A stretch of 64,000 bases of DNA from Rhabdochlamydiaceae bacterium (GTDB taxonomy: Bacteria; Chlamydiota; Chlamydiia; Chlamydiales; Rhabdochlamydiaceae). The notes beneath the pieces were generated by a model that searched no databases, was not told where the DNA came from, and was given only the letters and a program-made list of their open reading frames with translations. Numbering within the stretch: position 1 is the first letter of the stretch; each line of letters opens with the position of its first letter. Location: positions 62,001 to 126,000 of the forward strand of contig JAIETG010000027.1 in the NCBI GenBank assembly GCA_019745395.1, given 5' to 3'. Made by a program: the position numbers and the translations under genes. Shown here in pieces: positions 37,119-45,588 of this stretch.

Positions 37119-37388
37119 TGAAGAAGAAAGAGAGGAAAACACTTCTTCTACCCGCGCATCCGCCGTAAGATCTGAATCTATTGTTTGCATAGCAAGAGTT
37201 CGTTCTTTAATAGAAAACTGATAACAAAACCGACGTCGATTTACATCGGAAAGCTTCGAAGCAAAAACCATCTCTTCCGATGTCAAAGAAAACACTTTAG
37301 CCTTTGAGGAAGCTCTACTTTCAGAAAATAACGGACTTGCAAAAGCTAAAAGACAAGCGGAATAACAACTCAAAAGAAAAAACTTCAT
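37092..37388 (-). CDS. Small secreted protein, paralogue of its neighbour
   Basis: A 98-residue protein with a signal peptide (FLLSCYSACLLAFASPLFSES). The mature part contains MVFASKLSDVNRRRFCYQFS and ADARVEEVFSSL, which match in spacing FASLLNDDNYQIFMQMPEER and PDAIVDKVRSQM of the adjacent gene, so the two are tandem duplicates that have diverged strongly. The start overlaps the stop of the neighbour (ATGA). Family and function are not recognised. Confidence 0.72.
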   Translation of the reverse strand: MKFFLLSCYSACLLAFASPLFSESRASSKAKVFSLTSEEMVFASKLSDVNRRRFCYQFSIKERTLAMQTIDSDLTADARVEEVFSSLSSSLEPKAYTR

Positions 37389-37663
37389 TCGCTTTCCTCC
37401 ATCTGACTACGCACTTTATCAACAATTGCATCAGGTCTTGTATCTCCACCCGTTTCATCATATCCCTGCCACATGTCTATGCATTGCTTTCTTCTCTCTT
37501 CTGGCATTTGCATGAAAATCTGGTAATTGTCATCATTGAGTAAACTCGCAAAAACTCTTTGCGTTTCTGCTAGATTGTCGATATAGGGTTGCTGCTCTGC
37601 ATAGGTAAATAGCCCTAAAAAACTACCGCCTAACATAGACAAAAAAACGCATATTTTTTTCAT
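37385..37663 (-). CDS. Small secreted protein, paralogue of its neighbour
   Basis: From the ATG at 37663 (GAGGG eight bases upstream) the protein has 92 residues and opens with a signal peptide (KKICVFLSMLGGSFLGLFTYAEQ). It shares with the next gene the layout FAS-x-L-x-D-x-N and a closing acidic-hydrophobic helix (DAIVDKVRSQMEES). It lies 70 bases downstream of argS and could be transcribed with it. Confidence 0.74.
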   Translation of the reverse strand: MKKICVFLSMLGGSFLGLFTYAEQQPYIDNLAETQRVFASLLNDDNYQIFMQMPEERRKQCIDMWQGYDETGGDTRPDAIVDKVRSQMEESE

Positions 37664-37733
37664 AAAAAAAACCCTCATGTATAGAGCACCCGCTCCATAG
37701 CTCATTTAATGCGAAGGGGAATTTTTCTGCAAG

Positions 37734-39482
37734 CTACATACGCGATACGGTATGAAGACCTAAAAGCTCTAATCCTTTCTGTAGGATACGACCTGTAACC
37801 TCACAAAGAAGGAGTCTACTTTTTTCTTCTAAGGACCCCTCTACTCGACAGTCTCGATAAAATGCATGAAATTTTTCTGCAAGTTCATAAAGATAGTCAG
37901 AAAGTCTATTGGGGAGAAGGTCTCTTGCTAAAGATTGCAAGACCTCGGGAAACTGACAAAGATGTACCGCCAGTCTTTCTTCAGAAGGATGCGTAAGAAT
38001 GATCGTCTCTTGATTTAAGAGCGTCTGCAAATCCCACTCTCCCTTTCTTTTAATACCCATAATACGAACAAACGCATAGAGAAGAAATGCGGCTGTATTA
38101 CCATCAAATTTTAACATACGATCGTAGCTGAAAACATAATCTTTTATACGATTACCAGATAGATCCGAATATTTTACAGCACCAATTCCTAATGTCTTAG
38201 CAATCTGTTCTTTCTCTTCTTGAGAAGCATCTGGAAGTCTTTCTTCAACAATGATTTTCGCTTGACGAACGGCCTCTAAAAGAAGATCTATGAGTTTTTC
38301 CGTATCTCCACTGCGCGTCTTGAATTTTTTCCCATCAGAACCTAATACAACACCAAAAGTCACATGGTCTAATTGCACTTTTTTAGGATCATAGTAACCA
38401 GCTTTTTGGGCGGCTTGAAAAACCATTTGAAAGTGTAGAGCTTGTCCAGCATCTGTTAAAATGATAATACGCTCTGCTTTTTCCTCTTGTACTCGATGCC
38501 TTAAAGCTGCCATATCCGTCGTGTCATAATTAAACCCTCCATCAGACTTTTGAATGATCATCGGAAGAGGAGCCTCATCTCTGCCTACAATTCCTTCTAA
38601 AAAGACACACTTAGCGCCACCTGAGATTGTAACCAATCCCTTTGCCTCTAGATCTGCAACGACATCAGCCAGATATGGGTTATAAAAAGATTCGCCCCTT
38701 TCTTCAATTTTGACATCCATAAGTTGATAAATGTCTTGAAAAGCGACACGAGAAATCTCACAAATTCTTTTCCATGCCTCGAGAGACTCTTTATCTCCAC
38801 CTTGAAGTTTGACAACTTCCAGCTGAGATCTTTTCTTAAAATCAGCATCGTCATCAAAGCGTTTTTTTGATGCCTTATACCACTGCATCAGAGAAGTCAA
38901 ATCTGTAGGAACAACTCCCGATAAAACCTCTGGCTGGTTATCTTTTAAAAAACAGATAAGCATGCCAAACTGCGTACCCCAGTCTCCAATATGATTAAGT
39001 CGTAATACATCATGTCCCAGAAACTCAAAAATACGAGCAATCGCATCCCCTATAATCGTGGAACGTAGATGTCCTACATGCAACTCTTTAGCGACATTTG
39101 GAGAGGAAAATTCTACAATGATTTTTTGCTTCTTTACGGGTCTTTCCACCCCTAAAAAAGGATCTTTGAGCACAGCATTTATGCGCTCGCCTATTGCAGC
39201 TGAGGAAAGGGTCATATTGATAAATCCAGGACCCGCGACTTCTATTTTAGCGAAGAGATCCTTAGAAGATGGATCTCTTAAAAGAAACTCTTTAACAGCT
39301 TCTGCAACTTCTTTAGGATTTTTTTTTAAAGCTTTTGCAATCTTTAAACACGAATTACACTGATAATGTCCAAAAATTTCTTGCGTACTTTGAACCACTT
39401 CCGCCTTTTCCTCTTCCCATTGTGGATATAAAGAAGTAAGAGCAAATGAGAGCCTATCTATGAGTAAAGACTGAAAAGCCAT
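37734..39482 (-). CDS. argS: Arginyl-tRNA synthetase
   Basis: A 582-residue class I aminoacyl-tRNA synthetase. The HIGH motif appears as HVGHLRSTIIGDAIAR near residue 120, and the region GSDGKKFKTRSGDT plays the role of the KMSKS loop, as in many ArgRS. The N-terminal tRNA-binding domain (about residues 1-100) and the C-terminal DALR anticodon domain ending HTVSRM, as usual for ArgRS, are both complete. It follows ldh at 13 bases. Confidence 0.97.
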   Translation of the reverse strand: MAFQSLLIDRLSFALTSLYPQWEEEKAEVVQSTQEIFGHYQCNSCLKIAKALKKNPKEVAEAVKEFLLRDPSSKDLFAKIEVAGPGFINMTLSSAAIGERINAVLKDPFLGVERPVKKQKIIVEFSSPNVAKELHVGHLRSTIIGDAIARIFEFLGHDVLRLNHIGDWGTQFGMLICFLKDNQPEVLSGVVPTDLTSLMQWYKASKKRFDDDADFKKRSQLEVVKLQGGDKESLEAWKRICEISRVAFQDIYQLMDVKIEERGESFYNPYLADVVADLEAKGLVTISGGAKCVFLEGIVGRDEAPLPMIIQKSDGGFNYDTTDMAALRHRVQEEKAERIIILTDAGQALHFQMVFQAAQKAGYYDPKKVQLDHVTFGVVLGSDGKKFKTRSGDTEKLIDLLLEAVRQAKIIVEERLPDASQEEKEQIAKTLGIGAVKYSDLSGNRIKDYVFSYDRMLKFDGNTAAFLLYAFVRIMGIKRKGEWDLQTLLNQETIILTHPSEERLAVHLCQFPEVLQSLARDLLPNRLSDYLYELAEKFHAFYRDCRVEGSLEEKSRLLLCEVTGRILQKGLELLGLHTVSRM

Positions 39483-39495
39483 AAACTACCTTGTT

Positions 39496-40605
39496 TTAGG
39501 ATAAGTTGCGAAAGCATAAAGCTTCTGTTCGCATACCAATTTTCTTTTGAAGTCGTTCATCCCCTATATTCACCGCAGTTTGATGTGTAGAAAGACCTGT
39601 CTTTTCTGCACTATCAAAAATAAGGATTAGTTGGTCGTATAAAGCATCTACTCGATCTCTCGACACAATCGGATTATACCCTTGAGGGCAAAGCTCTGCA
39701 GCAACGTTAATTAAGCCACCAGCATTGATAACAAAATCAGGCGCATACAAAATGCCTTTTTCCACCAAGAGGTCTCCATCGACGTCCTGCCATAGTTGAT
39801 TATTGGCAGCTCCCGCAATTGCCTTGCAGCGAAGGGTTGGAATAGTTTTACTGTTAATAATTCCGCCTAAAGCACAGGGAGAAAGCACGTCACAGGAAAC
39901 AGATACAATTTCTTCTGGAGAAACATAGGTCGCGAAATACTGTTTTGCAATTTTACGAGCCCTAGCTTCATTAACATCAGTTACAATAAGGTTAGCTCCA
40001 TGCCAAAAAAGAGTTGCAGCTAAAATAGATCCCACGCTACCTAGACCTTGAATAGCAATAGTTCGGCCTTTTACAGAGCTTGATCCATAAATTTTTTGAA
40101 GGGCAGCCTGAATTCCTCTGTAGACTCCCCAAGCTGTGTAATAGGAAGGATTTCCACTACTGTTATCATGCTCTAGTCCAACGACATATTTAGTGACCTC
40201 TGCAATCACAGCAACATCAGATGTCCCACATCCACTATCTTCCGCAGTAATATACGTTCCCGATAAACGATCTATAGCTCTACCATAAGATCTTAAAAGT
40301 TCAGGAGTCTTATCTGTAGCAGGATCTGCAATAATCACCGCTTTAGCCCCTCCCGTAGAACATCCAGCAACAGCTGATTTATAGGTCATTCCTTTAGCAA
40401 GTCTTTTTGCATCCGTTAAAGCAGCCTCAAAATCTTGATAAGGATAAATACGAGTACCTCCCAAACTTGGTCCTAATGTAAGGTCATGCAGACAAATAAT
40501 CGCCTTAAGCCCCACAGATGAGTCTTCTACTTTGTACACTTTTTCGTAACCCTCAACAGAAATCTCTTCCATCACAAGGCATTCTTCTTGAATGAATGTT
40601 GGCAT
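39496..40605 (-). CDS. ldh: Leucine dehydrogenase (Glu/Leu/Phe/Val dehydrogenase family)
   Basis: I start at the ATG at 40605, which has GAGGGG four bases upstream; a hydrophobic extension to 40662 is out of place for this cytosolic family. The 369-residue enzyme has GGTRIYPYQDFEAALTDAKRLAKGMTYKSAVAGCSTGGAKAVI with the catalytic lysines, and the NAD motif GLGSVGS. It deaminates branched-chain amino acids to keto acids. Chlamydia has an equivalent gene. The upstream 300 bases hold no gene and are AT-rich. Confidence 0.92.
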   Translation of the reverse strand: MPTFIQEECLVMEEISVEGYEKVYKVEDSSVGLKAIICLHDLTLGPSLGGTRIYPYQDFEAALTDAKRLAKGMTYKSAVAGCSTGGAKAVIIADPATDKTPELLRSYGRAIDRLSGTYITAEDSGCGTSDVAVIAEVTKYVVGLEHDNSSGNPSYYTAWGVYRGIQAALQKIYGSSSVKGRTIAIQGLGSVGSILAATLFWHGANLIVTDVNEARARKIAKQYFATYVSPEEIVSVSCDVLSPCALGGIINSKTIPTLRCKAIAGAANNQLWQDVDGDLLVEKGILYAPDFVINAGGLINVAAELCPQGYNPIVSRDRVDALYDQLILIFDSAEKTGLSTHQTAVNIGDERLQKKIGMRTEALCFRNLS

Positions 40606-40905
40606 TGTACCCCTCAAAGTAAAAATAATAGAAAAAAGAATTGCAGTCAGCATAGCATGCATATTTCATAAAATCAATCTTTTTATCCCTGCTTAGAGGT
40701 TTTTTATACTTGCAAAATCAAATAATAAAATTAATTAAATCAATAAAATGAAATTAACCATACGCAATTAAATTAAAAACACTAAAGACAGCCAATGGCT
40801 TATTTTTTTCTTCTTACACGCAAAACTTGAAGATAATACAACCATCCGATAGACTTCCCCTTTTTCCATCTATACACTGTAGAACAACTATACCTTGAGG
40901 CAACT

Positions 40906-41640
40906 ATGGGAACTCTTGTCATTACCGAGTCGATTAAAGAGGAGTTAGAGCATTTTTTGCAAAAAAACAAAAAAACCGATCTTATTACGGCTTATCTGTT
41001 TTTTTTAGCAAAAAAATTCAACATCTCCCCAATCCTCTATGTCAGAGATAAGACAATTTACCAAGGACAAGAAGATCTTTTAAAAAGATTGGAAGACCAA
41101 GGAAAACTCTGGAGAGAAACCGAAATCAAAATTCAAACCGGCCCACAAGGCGTCAATGAACAGACAAAAAAAGTCTACATTTGCCCTTTCACCGGAAAAG
41201 TATTTGGAGATAATACCCACCCAAATCCACAGGATGCCATCTATGACTGGGTCTCTAAATGCCCAGAAAATAAAGAGCGTGTAGGCGGACTCAAAGTGAA
41301 AAGATTTTTCGTTTCAGAAGATTCTGACATTATAAAAAACTACATAGTCAAAAGAAAAGATCCCATAACTAAAATCGTCTTTTCATCTGTCGCGACAGGA
41401 AAACTCTTTAACAGCAAAAGCGCGATTATCGAAGATTTTCTAGCCCACCAACTCAAATCGATACCTTTGACAGAAGTACCCAATCAAAACAGATTTCAAA
41501 TCGAAGAACACTTCCTAGCCTTCATTCAAAAACAACTAGAAGAAGCTAAAATTGCGTCCTTCGTAGAAGCGCTTTCTCCTTTTGAAGAGTTTTCTTCATT
41601 TCTAGACCTATGGCTTGAAGAGGAAAAAGAAGAAGCTTGA
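40906..41640 (+). CDS. DUF2709-type conserved chlamydial protein
   Basis: A 244-residue soluble protein with no signal or membrane segment. VYICPFTGKVFGDNTHPNPQDAIYDWVSKCPEN is the most conserved-looking block, with two cysteines in a pattern that could bind metal. I believe it is the CT538-like DUF2709 protein of Chlamydiales, mainly because it lies next to tsaE and a dnaQ-like gene, as CT536-CT538 do. Function is not known. It opens a run of five closely packed genes, with the tsaE ATG starting directly after its TGA. Confidence 0.75.
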   Translation: MGTLVITESIKEELEHFLQKNKKTDLITAYLFFLAKKFNISPILYVRDKTIYQGQEDLLKRLEDQGKLWRETEIKIQTGPQGVNEQTKKVYICPFTGKVFGDNTHPNPQDAIYDWVSKCPENKERVGGLKVKRFFVSEDSDIIKNYIVKRKDPITKIVFSSVATGKLFNSKSAIIEDFLAHQLKSIPLTEVPNQNRFQIEEHFLAFIQKQLEEAKIASFVEALSPFEEFSSFLDLWLEEEKEEA

Positions 41641-42084
41641 ATGACGGGACCGCTGATATTTTTAACAACATCTGCCGAAGAAACTCAAAAAGCAGGGCGA
41701 GAAATTGCCGTTCTTTTGAAACCAGGGGATGTTGTTTGCCTAACAGGAGAGCTGGGAGCAGGCAAGACGACTTTAATTAAAGGCATCGCAGAAAAACTCG
41801 GAGGAATAAACCCTCTTGAAGTAACCAGCCCTACATTTACCTATCTCCACACGTATCCAGGATCCCCTCCCTTGCACCATTTTGATCTTTATCGACTAGC
41901 TTCCTCTGAGCAATTCCTATCCTTAGGCTTCACTGAGTTTTTCGGAGCTGGCGGCATCTGCTGCATCGAATGGCCAGAAAAAATTCCCCAAGAACTTTCC
42001 TTCTCTAAAGTTTGCATCGATCTTACCTATCTCTCTGCACAGGAAAGAAACATCACATTTCAGAGGTTTTATGACAAAAAATAA
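41641..42084 (+). CDS. tsaE: tRNA threonylcarbamoyladenosine biosynthesis protein TsaE
   Basis: A 147-residue P-loop ATPase (YjeE family). The Walker A is TGELGAGKTTLIKG, with the family motifs VTSPTFTYLHTYPG and HFDLYRL, and the Walker B-like IEWPEK. It supports TsaB/TsaD in t6A37 modification of tRNAs reading ANN codons. It is in an operon with the DUF2709 gene and engB, and its 3' end overlaps the engB start by 14 bases. Confidence 0.95.
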   Translation: MTGPLIFLTTSAEETQKAGREIAVLLKPGDVVCLTGELGAGKTTLIKGIAEKLGGINPLEVTSPTFTYLHTYPGSPPLHHFDLYRLASSEQFLSLGFTEFFGAGGICCIEWPEKIPQELSFSKVCIDLTYLSAQERNITFQRFYDKK

Positions 42085-42706
42085 TTCGATCCTATTTTCT
42101 CAAGCAAACTTCTTAGGTTCTTGTCTGGAAAAAACACAATTTCCTAAGCTGTATTTACAAAGAGGAGTTCCCTATCCCGAAATCGCTATTATTGGAAGAT
42201 CCAACGCAGGGAAATCTTCCGTCATTCAACATCTAACACAAAAAAAGAACCTGGTGCACATATCAGCAACTCCAGGGAAAACACAGACCATCAATTTTTT
42301 CAATATCGACGACAAACTCCTTCTCGTAGATCTTCCAGGATACGGTTTTGCTAAGATCCCCAAAGAACTTAAAAAATCTTGGGGAGAAAGGCTCACACAA
42401 TATCTAGAAGACAGAGAGCAACTACGCCTTCTCATCTTAGTTCTAGATATACGCAGAGAAGATCTTTCCGAAGAAGACCTGCAAATGATTGCTTGGGCTA
42501 AGTTTTACGAAAAGAAAATTTTATTTCTATCCTCCAAAAGCGACAAACTCACCTCTTCTGAAAAAACCCGAGCAGAAAACAAACGAACTCAAACGCTGAA
42601 AAATCTGATGCAAACAGAAGATCTATGCCATTTGTCATACTCAATTAAAGACAATCCGTGTAGACTCTCTCTCAAAAATCACATTTCTCACATGATCACC
42701 TTGTAA
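42071..42706 (+). CDS. engB: Ribosome-biogenesis GTPase EngB (YihA/YsxC)
   Basis: A small TRAFAC GTPase of 211 residues. G1 is GRSNAGKSSVI, G2 lies in SATPGKTQTINFF, G3 is VDLPGYGFAKIPKE and G4 is SKSDKLTSSE. It helps 50S assembly. The start overlaps tsaE in another frame, typical of translational coupling. Confidence 0.94.
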   Translation: MTKNNSILFSQANFLGSCLEKTQFPKLYLQRGVPYPEIAIIGRSNAGKSSVIQHLTQKKNLVHISATPGKTQTINFFNIDDKLLLVDLPGYGFAKIPKELKKSWGERLTQYLEDREQLRLLILVLDIRREDLSEEDLQMIAWAKFYEKKILFLSSKSDKLTSSEKTRAENKRTQTLKNLMQTEDLCHLSYSIKDNPCRLSLKNHISHMITL

Positions 42707-42718
42707 AGGACACCACTT

Positions 42719-43468
42719 ATGGGCCTACTAAAGAATGAAACTTTTGTCTGCATAGACTGCGAAACCACCGGTTTGGATGCAGAAAAAGACCACATTATTG
42801 AAGTGGCCGCAGCTGTTTTCCAAGGCGATGAGATCATCAAAACCTACGAAACTCTCATCGATCCACAAGTTGCAATTTCCCCAGAGTCCATGGCCATACA
42901 TCACATCACTGATAGCATGGTACAAGGAAAACCCAAAATAGAAGAAATCCTCCCGAACCTTCTTTCCTTCGTTGGGAAACACATCATTATAGGACACGGC
43001 ATCCTCTTTGATATTGCACTCTTAGTCAACCATGCAAAAAAATTCTCTATCCCTTGCACTTTGGGCTCGCACCGCTTTATTGATACGTTAAGATTAGCTC
43101 GCCTCTACGGAGAAAGCCCGGTTAATTCTTTAGAAAAACTAAGACAACATTTCAATATCCCCCCAGAAGAAGCACATCGCGCCATGAGTGATGTCCTAGT
43201 CAACATAGAAGTCTTTAAGTTTCTAACCAAACGCTATAAAACCACCGAACAAATCTTAGAAAGACTCCAGAGTCCTATTCTACTAAAAGCCATGCCCCTA
43301 GGCAAACACAAAGGCCGCCCCTTTTCCGATATCCCCAGTGAATATCTACAATGGGCTCTTCGTAAAGACTTCGATCAAGACCTGATGTTTTCAATCCGTT
43401 CAGAATTAAAAAAAAGAAAAACTGGAACTCTTTTTGGACAAGTGGGCAACCCCTTCTCGCAATTATAG
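42719..43468 (+). CDS. DnaQ-like 3'-5' exonuclease with C-terminal DUF3820-like segment
   Basis: This 249-residue protein begins with a DEDDh exonuclease domain: CIDCETTGLDAEKDHIIEVAA (Exo I), IIGHGILFDIALL (Exo II) and HRAMSDVLVNIEVF (Exo III). The C-terminal 60 residues, MPLGKHKGRPFSDIPSEYLQWALRKD, resemble the DUF3820 module often fused to such exonucleases. It may proofread for DNA polymerase III or act in repair. In Chlamydia a dnaQ gene is also next to tsaE. Confidence 0.88.
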   Translation: MGLLKNETFVCIDCETTGLDAEKDHIIEVAAAVFQGDEIIKTYETLIDPQVAISPESMAIHHITDSMVQGKPKIEEILPNLLSFVGKHIIIGHGILFDIALLVNHAKKFSIPCTLGSHRFIDTLRLARLYGESPVNSLEKLRQHFNIPPEEAHRAMSDVLVNIEVFKFLTKRYKTTEQILERLQSPILLKAMPLGKHKGRPFSDIPSEYLQWALRKDFDQDLMFSIRSELKKRKTGTLFGQVGNPFSQL

Positions 43469-43622
43469 TGTATAATATTTTCTTTCTTGGCAAACTTACA
43501 ATTTAACTGACACTTGTAATACAAAAATTTAATGTCCGCATTAAATTATCAGAAACCAAATTGAGAACCTTCCTCAAAAAAACTTTCACATCAAATTAAT
43601 TTATAAACAAATCTATTATAAG

Positions 43623-43676
43623 AATAAATTGAATAGAATAAATTGAATAGAATAAATTGCCAGAAACTGATATAAT
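43623..43676 (+). repeat. 14-bp tandem repeat upstream of a TATAAT element
   Basis: The unit AATAAATTGAATAG occurs at 43623-43636 and 43637-43650, with a nine-base partial third copy to 43659. TATAAT follows at 43671-43676, 34 bases before the start of the next gene. The repeat covers the -35 area, so copy number changes could alter promoter spacing. Confidence 0.7.
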
Positions 43677-43709
43677 TTAATGCAACATTGACACAAACGG
43701 CACCATATT

Positions 43710-44171
43710 ATGGTTAAGGTACGCGGATCATCTTACACAACAAAAAGCTGCCCTTCGCTTTCAAGAAGCCGCTGCTCCTCCTCACATTCGACAAACAAGT
43801 GCTATACCCCTCCAACCTGCACCGGGAATCGCACAATACGAACAGGCCCAAGCTATGTGTCCAGGTCATTATTTTCATCCCTCCTGAGACCCTCCTACTA
43901 CAGTTACAGTAGACCCTTCCACTTCTCCTATCATACACCTCCAGCCACCGTTATCATTGATCCATCCCACGAAACAACTACCATCGTGCACTCCAACAAG
44001 CAAGATTCAAACGCCGCAGCCATTACAATTCTTGCCCTTTTAGCGCTAGGAATAGCAATTGCTGTAGGGACATCTATTTCAAGAGACTGTCATCTAATCG
44101 AAACCGAGTGTACCGAGCCAGATTTTTGGGGAGATCGCGTATGCACACCCATATACGACTGCAAATGGTAA
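43710..44171 (+). CDS. Ser/Cys/Tyr-rich membrane protein, unrecognised
   Basis: A 153-residue protein. The first 75 residues are rich in Ser, Thr, Tyr and Cys (SYTTKSCPSLSRSRCSSSHS), followed by a single membrane span (AAAITILALLALGIAIAVG, around residues 103-121), and a C-terminal tail with four cysteines (CHLIETECTEPDFWGDRVCT). There is no N-terminal signal peptide, so the long N-terminal part could face the cytosol. No known family. The ribosome-binding site is poor. It lies alone between dnaQ-like and pgk, with a tandem repeat in its upstream region. Confidence 0.62.
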   Translation: MVKVRGSSYTTKSCPSLSRSRCSSSHSTNKCYTPPTCTGNRTIRTGPSYVSRSLFSSLLRPSYYSYSRPFHFSYHTPPATVIIDPSHETTTIVHSNKQDSNAAAITILALLALGIAIAVGTSISRDCHLIETECTEPDFWGDRVCTPIYDCKW

Positions 44172-44252
44172 ATATCAGAACCAGCAGCTTCTGCCCTTGA
44201 CCACACTATCTCATTTATGCTATCCCTGTTTAACAATTAAAGGGTGATTATC

Positions 44253-45455
44253 ATGGCAGTTCTTTCTCTTACAGATCTAAATCTATTTCATAAAAAAGTC
44301 CTAGTGCGAGTAGAGCTCAACGTGCCACTTAACGAAGACGGGTCTATTGCAGATCTAATGAGAATCTCCGAATCCATACCAACTCTACGTTTTTTATTAG
44401 AAAAAGAAGCTAGCATCGTCTTACTCAGCCACTTTGGGAAACCTGAAGGAAAACGGGGAAAAAAATATTCGCTAAAACCTTTTCAAAAAGTTCTTAGTGA
44501 AATGCTTGGGCAAGAAGTCCTGTTTGAAGAAGATGTTTTAGGAAAAGAAACCAAGAAAAGAATCGAAAACTTAAAACCAAAAGAAATTCTTCTATTGGAA
44601 AACTTGCGCTTTTATCCAGCAGAAGAACACCCAGAAATAGACCCCTCTTTTGCACAAACGCTTGCATCCTATGGAGACATATACATCAACGACGCCTTTG
44701 GCGGGTGCCATCGAAAACACTCATCGATCACATCACTACCAAAAGCATTCCCCAAGGCTGCAGCAGCAGGCTTTCTTGTCGAAAAAGAAATACAAGCATT
44801 GAGGCCACTATACTCCAATCCAGAACAACCTTTCCATGCCATCATCGGAGGATCCAAAGTCTCCTCTAAACTTAAAATTTTAGAAAGCTTAATAGAAAAA
44901 GTTCAAGTACTCTACATCGGAGGCGGCATGGCCTTTACTTTTTTAAAAGCACTAGGCCATTCTATTGGCAAATCCATCCTAGAGCCCGATCTACTTCCCG
45001 CAGCTCGCAGCTTGATAGAACAGTGTGAAAAAAAAGGAATTACGCTATTTTTACCTCAAGACATAGTCATCGCCGATTCTTTTTCAGCTCAAGCTACTAA
45101 AAAAATCATTAACACTAATGAAAAAGCCGTCCCAGAAAATTGGCAAGGTATGGATATAGGCCCTAAAACTCTCATAGAGTGGGAAAAATCCCTAACTAAA
45201 GCAAAAACAATTTTTTGGAACGGACCCGTCGGAGTCTTCGAATGGGCGGCTTTTTCAAAAGGGACATTCTCCTTAGCTAAATTTCTTTCAAAACTTCCTT
45301 CCTACAGAGTAGTTGGGGGAGGAGACTCCGCTTCAGCTATTCACCAACTAGGAATTGACGAAAAATTTACTTACATTTCGACTGGAGGAGGGGCCTCATT
45401 GGAATTTCTAGAACAGGGAACCCTACCTGGGATTGCAGCTTTAACGCAAAAATAA
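44253..45455 (+). CDS. pgk: Phosphoglycerate kinase
   Basis: A 400-residue glycolytic enzyme that makes ATP from 1,3-bisphosphoglycerate. The start is at 44253 (AGGG nearby); an upstream GTG adds three codons only. Motifs are KKVLVRVELNVPLNEDG, LLSHFGKPEG, ENLRFYPAEE, IGGSKVSSKL and FWNGPVGVFEW, with VVGGGDSASAI at the end, all typical. Note VRVELNVPL, where most PGKs have VRVDFNVP. Confidence 0.96.
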   Translation: MAVLSLTDLNLFHKKVLVRVELNVPLNEDGSIADLMRISESIPTLRFLLEKEASIVLLSHFGKPEGKRGKKYSLKPFQKVLSEMLGQEVLFEEDVLGKETKKRIENLKPKEILLLENLRFYPAEEHPEIDPSFAQTLASYGDIYINDAFGGCHRKHSSITSLPKAFPKAAAAGFLVEKEIQALRPLYSNPEQPFHAIIGGSKVSSKLKILESLIEKVQVLYIGGGMAFTFLKALGHSIGKSILEPDLLPAARSLIEQCEKKGITLFLPQDIVIADSFSAQATKKIINTNEKAVPENWQGMDIGPKTLIEWEKSLTKAKTIFWNGPVGVFEWAAFSKGTFSLAKFLSKLPSYRVVGGGDSASAIHQLGIDEKFTYISTGGGASLEFLEQGTLPGIAALTQK

Positions 45456-45509
45456 TAATTTTCCTTAAATGGTTCACAAATACTTAACTAACCATTTCTT
45501 AATATGTGG

Positions 45510-45537
45510 TTGTCAAATAAGAGGAAATACATATAAT
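45510..45537 (+). promoter_or_regulatory. Promoter of the ADP/ATP translocase gene
   Basis: TTGTCA (45510-45515) and TATAAT (45532-45537), separated by 16 bases, lie about 50 bases before the translocase start. This is the best sigma70/sigma66-type promoter in the window. Confidence 0.72.
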
Positions 45538-45588
45538 ATAGCCCATCACTCGGTAATGAGTAAGAAAACCCTTACATAAGGCTTTACT

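Noticed and set aside
43623-43659. Possible CRISPR array
   Set aside because: The unit is 14 bp and the copies are adjacent without spacers; no cas genes are near.
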